From NCBI GenBank assembly GCA_020351895.1, contig CP070672.1, forward strand, positions 2,001,347-2,007,241: DNA of 5,895 nucleotides, in the 5' to 3' direction. Shown here one piece after another: positions 1 to 4,973 of the stretch; positions within the stretch are counted from its first letter, which is position 1, and each line of letters opens with the position of its first letter. The notes under the pieces were generated by a model that was given only the letters and a program-made list of their open reading frames with translations, did no database searches and was not told the DNA's origin. The stretch comes from Thermoplasmata archaeon. GTDB taxonomy: Archaea > Thermoplasmatota > Thermoplasmata > GCA-020350865. The position numbers were made by a program, and so were the translations under genes.

Positions 1-657
1 GAAATCCCGTTTCGCCTCCAAATTGCCCACACGGATCAAAGGTGCCCTCAATCCTTTCTCTATCTCAACGATCTGCTTTGCAAAGTTAGAGGTTACGAAA
101 ACCTCCCCTCTTCTCGGTCCAGTATGGTTAAAGGACCTCGTGACCACTATCTTCATTCCATAGGATTTATGATATTGATAACCAAGCATGTCTGTGGCAA
201 CTTTTGACACACCGTAAGGGCTTAAAGGCCGAAGAGGATTTGTTTCCTTTATTGGGACCTCATCAGGATAGACAAGGCCATATTCCTCACTGGAACCAGC
301 CATTTGAATGGCCGGGTCGATTCCTACCTTACGGACAGCTTCTAAAAGGTTTATGGTGCCAACTGCGTTGGTTTCCATGGTGTCAGCTGGTGCTCTCCAT
401 GAAGTTGGAACAAATGACTGAGCAGCCAAATGGAAGATATAATGCGGCTTCACCTCCCTCATGACTTCAAAAAGAGAGTGTCCATCCCGTAAATCCGCTT
501 CCCTTAGATGCAACTTCTCCATAATATGTGTTATGTTCTCAATCTTACTTCTCCAGCGCTTTGTTCCATAGACCTCAAGACCCTTTGCTAATAATAAATC
601 TGCTAAATGGCTTCCGACAAACCCAGTAATTCCGGTAATGAGTACTCTCTCGGCCAT
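1..657 (-). CDS. gmd: GDP-mannose 4,6-dehydratase, N-terminal part (runs off left edge)
   Basis: This is a cytosolic extended short-chain dehydrogenase/reductase that should convert GDP-mannose to GDP-4-dehydro-6-deoxy-mannose, the entry to GDP-deoxysugars such as rhamnose, fucose or perosamine. The 219 visible residues hold the Rossmann glycine motif G9-x-x-G12-x-x-G15, the LAAQ strand end (77-80), GSSEEYG (121-127) with the Ser/Thr-x-Glu catalytic pair (S122, E124), and the Y148-x-x-x-K152 active-site pair in SPYGVSK. The family-typical NHTGPRRGEVFVT (177-189) and GNLEAKRDF (211-219) favour GMD over a UDP-sugar epimerase or the downstream reductase RMD. About a third of the protein is missing beyond the edge. 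The start is ATG at 657-655, with a GAGGTG SD at 668-663. It lies 112 bases after the DUF1616 stop and may be read with it. A GDP-sugar dehydratase of slightly different specificity cannot be excluded. Confidence 0.85.
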   Translation of the reverse strand, partial: MAERVLITGITGFVGSHLADLLLAKGLEVYGTKRWRSKIENITHIMEKLHLREADLRDGHSLFEVMREVKPHYIFHLAAQSFVPTSWRAPADTMETNAVGTINLLEAVRKVGIDPAIQMAGSSEEYGLVYPDEVPIKETNPLRPLSPYGVSKVATDMLGYQYHKSYGMKIVVTRSFNHTGPRRGEVFVTSNFAKQIVEIEKGLRAPLIRVGNLEAKRDF

Positions 658-661
658 TGCC

Positions 662-739
662 TCACCTCATGATCCTTGGACCATATAATTCAGCAACCTT
701 ATTGTCCCACACTTTATTATGTTTTCCTTTAGAATCCAT
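662..739 (-). other. possible 25-residue small ORF just upstream of gmd
   Basis: An ATG at 739-737 opens a 25-residue frame ending at TGA (664-662), 4 bases before the gmd start and in a different frame. The gmd SD overlaps its last codons, so termination here could feed initiation of gmd. The predicted peptide is charged and non-hydrophobic, with a central VWDNKVAELYGPRIM. It reads more like ordinary protein than random AT-rich spacer, but I do not recognise it. No SD precedes its ATG. It may be a leader peptide, the remains of a longer gene, or chance. Confidence 0.25.
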
Positions 740-769
740 GTTAATGAAGGTTAAAACATCAATCTAATC

Positions 770-1630
770 TCATTCCTCCACATCAATCCATATATGGTTG
801 GTAGAGTAAGGCGTGTTTTCGTTCTCTTTGAACAATTCCACCAACAATTTGAATTTGCCACTTTCGTTTATGCTGAAGTCGATCTCTTGTTGCCATTCCT
901 CATCATCGGTTAGTGAAAAAGAATATTCAGCCAGAGTTATATTATCTCCTGTCTCGGGCTCTAAATTGACCTCTATATTATAATATGTTTTTTGTCCTTC
1001 ATGAGAAACCACTGTGATGATAATGGATGAGCTTTCATTCAAATCAAGAATCGATGGGTAATTCTCGGTTGTTCCATTTTCATCGAGTATATAAAGCTCT
1101 GTAAACCGCTCAGTGGGAGGATTTATAACGATATAAAACAGCATTGCTCCCCCAATTACTATGACAATTGCAGAGATTAATACTAAAATTTTATCAGATG
1201 AGGAAATAGCATTTATATTATCGGAAATGATGTCTAAAGGTAATGTGAATCTTTCCTCGGGCTTTAGTTGTGATCTTCTGAACCAGGTGATACCAACTAA
1301 AATTAGGATCAGGGAAAAGATGCTGATTAAAATTGAAGTAAGGGTTATTCCCCATGGAGTGTAATTCAGACCAAGCCCAATTAATGGCACCATGGCAATG
1401 CTCAAACCAAGACTAAGAGCCACTCTTTCAAGCCCATCAAGGTCAGTTTTTTTGGACCACAAGGCACTTACCAAAGAATAACCAGGCAAGAATAATAGAA
1501 AAGGAAGGCCAAAGACGATTCTCAGAATATTACCGTCCGGAAGTGTGAGGGCAAATATTAAAAGAAGAATGGCGAGTATTACAACAATGGCGAGATCTAA
1601 TCCAAAGGTATCCTGAATTTTATTTGTCAT
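770..1630 (-). CDS. DUF1616 family membrane protein
   Basis: This is a membrane protein of unknown function whose architecture matches DUF1616 (PF07760), a family found mainly in archaea and often near cell-surface polysaccharide genes. Five hydrophobic segments are visible at about 11-31, 35-58, 68-90, 95-117 and 147-169. The conserved FLPGYSLVSALW (47-58), DLDGLERVALSLGLS (63-77) and GLGLNYTPWGI (85-95) blocks lie in the first half. The C-terminal 170-286 is a soluble, probably extracytoplasmic domain beginning PPTERFTELYILDENG and predicted to be beta-rich. It carries four N-x-S/T sequons (N185, N198, N230, N255). The 286-residue length is compatible with a complete protein. The ATG at 1630-1628 has no close SD, and an upstream in-frame ATT is discussed in the findings. 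It lies 125 bases after the ABC ATPase stop. Family assignment is from remembered motifs; the role is unknown. Confidence 0.85.
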   Translation of the reverse strand: MTNKIQDTFGLDLAIVVILAILLLIFALTLPDGNILRIVFGLPFLLFLPGYSLVSALWSKKTDLDGLERVALSLGLSIAMVPLIGLGLNYTPWGITLTSILISIFSLILILVGITWFRRSQLKPEERFTLPLDIISDNINAISSSDKILVLISAIVIVIGGAMLFYIVINPPTERFTELYILDENGTTENYPSILDLNESSSIIITVVSHEGQKTYYNIEVNLEPETGDNITLAEYSFSLTDDEEWQQEIDFSINESGKFKLLVELFKENENTPYSTNHIWIDVEE

Positions 1631-1655
1631 TTTATTTAATGGAGTAATTCTCAGG

Positions 1656-1662
1656 CCTCCTT
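1656..1662 (-). promoter_or_regulatory. strong SD sequence remote from the annotated DUF1616 start
   Basis: The minus strand reads AAGGAGG, a near-perfect SD, but 25 bases separate it from the ATG at 1630. It is 7 bases from an in-frame ATT codon at 1648-1646, an optimal spacing. Use of that codon would add six residues to the DUF1616 protein. It could otherwise be a chance match. Confidence 0.4.
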
Positions 1663-1670
1663 GTCACATT

Positions 1671-1680
1671 ATTTATAAAT
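1671..1680 (-). promoter_or_regulatory. candidate TATA box for the DUF1616 gene
   Basis: ATTTATAAAT sits 41-50 bases upstream of the DUF1616 ATG. Archaeal spacing of about 26 bases from box centre to start site would place transcription start near 1649, leaving a leader of roughly 18 bases. The box is a perfect palindrome, so orientation comes only from the neighbouring gene. It also overlaps the stop of the 1673-1723 mini-ORF. If this start site is right, the AAGGAGG at 1656-1662 would lie outside the transcript, so box and SD compete as explanations. Confidence 0.4.
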
Positions 1681-1723
1681 CTATAGAAGCTTCCCCTCTC
1701 ATTTTTCGGTTTAATTCACCCAT
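1673..1723 (-). other. possible 16-residue small ORF upstream of the DUF1616 gene
   Basis: An ATG at 1723-1721 opens a 16-residue frame, MGELNRKMRGEASIDL, ending at TAA (1675-1673). It resembles the charged N-terminal tail that precedes the first membrane segment in proteins such as the adjacent DUF1616 protein, whose own tail ends in LDLAIVV. It may therefore be a decayed copy or an out-of-frame remnant of that N-terminus. No SD precedes it. It may be chance. Confidence 0.15.
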
Positions 1724-1755
1724 TGTAATAACAAGCAGCTATGTATAACTATCCC

Positions 1756-2433
1756 CTATTCTTGCGTGGAGCCCTTAAAAATATTCCCATTCCTTAATGT
1801 ATATTTTGTATGCACATGATTATCAAGATCCAAATCATGAGAGGCTATAATTACGGTTGTACCGAATTCGCGATTCGCCTTTTTAAAGGCCTGTGTTACA
1901 ATATTACAATTATCCATATCAAGGGAACTTGTGGGTTCGTCCGCTAAAAGTATGGAGGGATTATTGGCAAGGGCCCTGGCAATGGCAACCCTCTGCCTCT
2001 CACCTCCACTGATTTCCGCGGGTTTCGTGTTGGCAAGTTCCAGAATATCGAAAGTTTCAAGCAATTTGTTTACCCTTTTTGTCCCATCTTTACTCTTACT
2101 AATTTTCAAAGGCAAAAGCACATTATCGAAAACAGTGAGATCATGAATTAGATTGTGAGACTGAAAAACTATACCGATTTTATGTAATCTGATTTTTGCC
2201 AGCTCCTTTTGGCTCAACTTCGTAGCATCGAAACTGTTTAGGAAAACACTGCCCTTCGTTGGAGTGTCTATGCACCCAATTATGCTCAACAGAGTCGTTT
2301 TTCCGCTTCCAGATCTGCCTCTGATGAGAATCATTTCCTCAGGTTCAACAGTAAGGTTTACGCCCCTCAATATCTGCCTATTCCCGTCGTAGGTTTTCCA
2401 GAGATCCTTTATTTTGACGGTAAATGCATGCAT
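1756..2433 (-). CDS. ABC transporter ATPase, LolD/MacB type
   Basis: This 225-residue cytoplasmic ATPase should drive FtsX-type permeases, most likely the divergent pair starting at 2658. All nucleotide-binding elements are present: A-loop Y15, Walker A GRSGSGKTT (39-47), Q-loop Q91, signature ISGGERQR (141-148), Walker B ILLADEP with D165 and E166, D-loop SSLD (169-172) and switch H199. Size and motif order match the LolD/MacB/FtsE class; many relatives have TGNLD where this one has TSSLD. I chose ATG at 2433-2431 because GGAG lies 6 bases upstream and conserved sequence begins there. The frame stays open to an ATG at 2592, but those 53 residues match nothing in the family and cover promoter-like AT-rich DNA. 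The gene ends with TAG. Having the ATPase divergent from its presumed permeases, instead of in one operon, is somewhat unusual. Confidence 0.93.
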   Translation of the reverse strand: MHAFTVKIKDLWKTYDGNRQILRGVNLTVEPEEMILIRGRSGSGKTTLLSIIGCIDTPTKGSVFLNSFDATKLSQKELAKIRLHKIGIVFQSHNLIHDLTVFDNVLLPLKISKSKDGTKRVNKLLETFDILELANTKPAEISGGERQRVAIARALANNPSILLADEPTSSLDMDNCNIVTQAFKKANREFGTTVIIASHDLDLDNHVHTKYTLRNGNIFKGSTQE

Positions 2434-2457
2434 CCAAATCTCCGATACGCAATTATA

Positions 2458-2466
2458 ATATATTAA
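2458..2466 (-). promoter_or_regulatory. candidate TATA box for the ABC ATPase gene
   Basis: The minus strand reads TTAATATAT, preceded by a purine-rich GGAAAAA that could serve as a BRE. The inferred start site, near 2436, would make the mRNA almost leaderless and exclude the GGAG SD at 2443-2440. A second box, GTTTAAATAA at 2510-2501, would give a leader of about 45 bases that includes the SD. I cannot decide between them. Confidence 0.35.
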
Positions 2467-2565
2467 TGTATGGTTTTTCCCCGTCAATAGGTGTCCCTGT
2501 TTATTTAAACTACTTAACATCGTTATATTACAAAAAATTATAGACCTATATTTAATCGACAATTC

Positions 2566-2573
2566 TATAAATA
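2566..2573 (+). promoter_or_regulatory. candidate TATA box for the permease operon
   Basis: TATAAATA lies 85-92 bases before the first permease ATG. Start of transcription is expected near 2596, giving a leader of about 60 bases that includes the AAGGT SD at 2646-2650 (7 bases before the ATG). It is the best TATA match on the plus strand of the divergent gap. Orientation and spacing suit the three-gene rightward operon. Confidence 0.45.
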
Positions 2574-2657
2574 CATTCATCCATAATGGCACTGATTTCT
2601 AAATGGTGTAGTTGTAAAACCAGTAATATTACAAAATGGGCTTAAAAGGTCGAGGGA

Positions 2658-3725
2658 ATGCGAAACATCCTTGCCAAAATGGTAATCAAGGTGAATAAAA
2701 GGATATTTGCCACAACTATAGGCATAGCCCTCTGCGTGATGTACCTTGTGGGTACCATGTCCATGGTAACAGGACTGCATACAGGCACAAAAAACGCAGC
2801 AGACCTTTTCGACAAGGGATTCTTGGTGATTTATGATGGATATAGCCTGAGTGAAAGCGAGATCGATTTAACGGTAATTGATGAAATTCCAGGGGAATTC
2901 GCGGCATGTTTAATTACGGTGGCCAATGTATACGAGATCGAGACAAGGGTGTTGTCTCTCGAAGATCCCCATAACATCTTGGGTGGGGGGAATATTAACC
3001 TTGTAGATGAGGTTCTTCCTGGAGCAGGATTCGATATAGGAGAAAACACAACTGAGCTTGAGATAACCACGGATCATTCATCAATTTCGATTAACATAAC
3101 CGAAAGATATAACCCGTACACGTCTGTTATTTTTCCAGATAACTGGATCATCGCATCGGAAACAACGGTAAGAAACTTGAATCCTACACTAAATGAGGGA
3201 TATTCCTTTGTTGTAGTTCCGGGAAATAACACCATGGCAATAGAATACCTCGAAAATAAAGGTTATAATGTCATGGAATCTGTGAGCATTGTGGAGTTTT
3301 TTGAACTCGGTTTCTATCAGGTTGAAGGTAACCTCTGGGGAGTTGTAATTTCTTCGGCCATCATCATAGTGATACTAGTTTACAATGTCATGAGGATAGA
3401 GACCGAGTACAGGGTGCCGGATATAAAGATCATCAAATACCTCGGCGCCTCCCCATGGACTGTTATGTATGTGTTCATTGCCCAGGCATTGTTCATATCA
3501 GGGATAGGGGCGATTTTCGGATTGGCCATGGGAATAATCGCTGCAAATGCAGTGGTCTCTTTGTCGCAATTGATGGGTCTCACATCTGTATTAGTTCCAC
3601 AGGTCACACCTTATATAATCGGTATACCGATTATTATGACGGTCTTTGCGGGATTGATCGGGGGTTTCTTTCCAGCATATAGGGCATCCAAGACCACCAT
3701 CAGAACATCCAGGGAGGTACTGTAG
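2658..3725 (+). CDS. FtsX/MacB-type ABC permease, first subunit
   Basis: This 355-residue membrane subunit probably pairs with the next gene's product and the ATPase at 1756-2433. The topology is one N-terminal membrane helix (about 17-38), a large extracytoplasmic domain (about 40-222), then three helices (about 226-246, 269-303, 319-342). Between helices 2 and 3 is the amphipathic coupling segment ending IKIIKYLGAS (256-265) that should contact the ATPase. The C-terminus has the FtsX signature PAYRAS (339-344). The extracytoplasmic domain is less recognisable as MacB-like than that of the second subunit and carries three sequons (N130, N146, N190). The start ATG has AAGGT 7 bases upstream. 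The gene ends in TAG, immediately followed by the next start in the same frame. Family is confident; substrate is unknown. Confidence 0.9.
   Translation: MRNILAKMVIKVNKRIFATTIGIALCVMYLVGTMSMVTGLHTGTKNAADLFDKGFLVIYDGYSLSESEIDLTVIDEIPGEFAACLITVANVYEIETRVLSLEDPHNILGGGNINLVDEVLPGAGFDIGENTTELEITTDHSSISINITERYNPYTSVIFPDNWIIASETTVRNLNPTLNEGYSFVVVPGNNTMAIEYLENKGYNVMESVSIVEFFELGFYQVEGNLWGVVISSAIIIVILVYNVMRIETEYRVPDIKIIKYLGASPWTVMYVFIAQALFISGIGAIFGLAMGIIAANAVVSLSQLMGLTSVLVPQVTPYIIGIPIIMTVFAGLIGGFFPAYRASKTTIRTSREVL
3712..3718 (+). promoter_or_regulatory. SD that sets the TTG start of the second permease
   Basis: GGGAGGT lies within the last codons of the first permease and is 7 bases from the TTG at 3726-3728. 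It is a strong SD at ideal spacing and the main reason to accept the TTG start. Ribosomes ending at the TAG (3723-3725) are positioned to restart at once, so the two subunits are probably translationally coupled. Confidence 0.75.
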
Positions 3726-4970
3726 TTGCTGATACAGAAAAAGAGCATCATCGGCATGGTTCTCTGCATAATGCTCTTCAGCGTCTCAGTTCCCGTATTG
3801 ATGGGTGTCAAATCCAGCCCAGATTCCATGTTCAAAGGCGAGGATGTGATAACCCTTTCTCAGACCAATGTGAACACGCCCATCAGGGTAGGCTTGGCTC
3901 AGAAGCTCAATGAAGAGGATTTCGTGGAGGTCGCAAGCCCAGAGATATACGCGTTTTCCTACATCCTGAGCAGAAAAGGTGGGGGATATGAACCAGTGAT
4001 TGTCAGAGGTGTAATGCCCGAGAATTTTTTGAAGATCGAGGACGCACACCTTTTGGAGGATGATTATAATGATAATTTTATGCTAATCGGCGAGGATCTC
4101 TCAGACAGGTTGGGTATTAAAATCGGTCACCCGGTAACCATTACTGGATCTATTGCACCAGCCATTTTAGAACTAACTGTCACAGGTATATTCTCGAGCC
4201 CAACTTCCTCCAATGATCAGTTATTAATTCCATTGAGTTATGCGGGTAAACTAATGGGTCTAAAAAAGGATGATATACTATCTATAAGAGTTAAAACGGA
4301 AGATCAAGAAAAACTCATAGATTTTTTGACAGATCAGGAATATAGTGTATTAGTGAGCACCAAAAGTGGGCTCTCCATCTCCGTTAACGAAAATAAGACC
4401 TACGAAGAAAGAATTGCAGAGGAATTGGCCATTAAATACACAGATGTGGGGAAATTCAGCGCATCAAATCAGAGCTTTGTATCCACATTTGTCCAAAAGG
4501 GTTCAGACACTGTGGGGGTTGTGATCCTGGGATTCATTGCCTTAAACGCCATACTCACCTTCATAGGCATCACCGCCATCCTTGCAAGGGCAGTGATTGA
4601 AAGGAAGAAGGATATCGGAATTTTAGCGGCAATCGGCGCCGACAAGAGGGCGATTTATCTGCTCATTCTAAAAGACCTGCTCATCATCTCGACAATTGCT
4701 TCTGGAATTGGTGTGGTTATCGGATTCATATCCGCCGAAATCGTAAAAAATATGGGTCTGATTGTAGCCTTCGGAATTACTATCCAACCTACAATAGATC
4801 TCATGTTGTTCATTATCACTTTCTTTGTGGCGATAATTATTGGATGTTCCTCCGGTCTTTTGGTGAGCTCAATAATACTGACAGAGAGGCCAAGTAAGCT
4901 CATACGCGAAATTGAAGATGTTGAGGAGGCTGCGGAGCAGGAGACTTTGGCAGAGGCGATAGGTGTATAG
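3726..4970 (+). CDS. FtsX/MacB-type ABC permease, second subunit (TTG start)
   Basis: This 414-residue permease has the canonical MacB layout: membrane helix 1 (about 7-27), an extracytoplasmic MacB-like domain (about 34-245), then helices at about 262-286, 312-338 and 356-385. In the domain, VRGVMPENFL (93-102), IGEDLSDRLGIKIG (121-134) and NDQLLIPLSYAGKLMG (163-178) are typical of MacB periplasmic domains. The coupling segment RKKDIGILAAIGADKRAI (293-310) matches the classic FtsX/MacB motif closely. After the last helix there is an unusual glutamate-rich cytoplasmic tail (about 394-410). Two sequons (N223, N248) are exposed. The next in-frame Met after the TTG is residue 11, inside the helix, so the TTG start with its strong SD is preferred. 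It should form a heterodimer with the first subunit, as LolC and LolE do. The gene ends in TAG. Confidence 0.92.
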   Translation: MLIQKKSIIGMVLCIMLFSVSVPVLMGVKSSPDSMFKGEDVITLSQTNVNTPIRVGLAQKLNEEDFVEVASPEIYAFSYILSRKGGGYEPVIVRGVMPENFLKIEDAHLLEDDYNDNFMLIGEDLSDRLGIKIGHPVTITGSIAPAILELTVTGIFSSPTSSNDQLLIPLSYAGKLMGLKKDDILSIRVKTEDQEKLIDFLTDQEYSVLVSTKSGLSISVNENKTYEERIAEELAIKYTDVGKFSASNQSFVSTFVQKGSDTVGVVILGFIALNAILTFIGITAILARAVIERKKDIGILAAIGADKRAIYLLILKDLLIISTIASGIGVVIGFISAEIVKNMGLIVAFGITIQPTIDLMLFIITFFVAIIIGCSSGLLVSSIILTERPSKLIREIEDVEEAAEQETLAEAIGV

Positions 4971-4973
4971 AAT

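Larger units (their letters stand above)
2434..2657. promoter_or_regulatory. divergent control region between ABC ATPase and permease operon
   Basis: This 224-base AT-rich gap separates the leftward ATPase from the rightward permeases and must supply promoters for both. It holds TATA-like boxes on each strand. It also has an 11-base direct repeat, ATATTACAAAA, at 2525-2535 and 2626-2636, and a perfect 10-base palindrome, GTAATATTAC, at 2623-2632. These are candidate operator sites that could coordinate the two halves of the transporter. No convincing gene or structured RNA is visible. Confidence 0.55.

Noticed and set aside
204..464. 86-codon plus-strand frame
   Set aside because: It is antisense to gmd, whose minus-strand motifs are unmistakable across this stretch.
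681..690. AATTATATGG as a TATA box for gmd
   Set aside because: The inferred start site near 660 would remove the strong gmd SD from the mRNA, so the match is more likely incidental.
1161..1364. 67-codon plus-strand frame
   Set aside because: It is antisense to the DUF1616 gene and has no features of its own.
1448..1454. Run of seven T (A on the coding strand) as a frameshift in the DUF1616 gene
   Set aside because: The frame and conserved DUF1616 motifs continue intact on both sides.
2434..2592. 53-residue N-terminal extension of the ABC ATPase frame
   Set aside because: The extension has no family-like sequence, covers TATA-like DNA, and the start at 2433 has its own SD and gives the usual family length.
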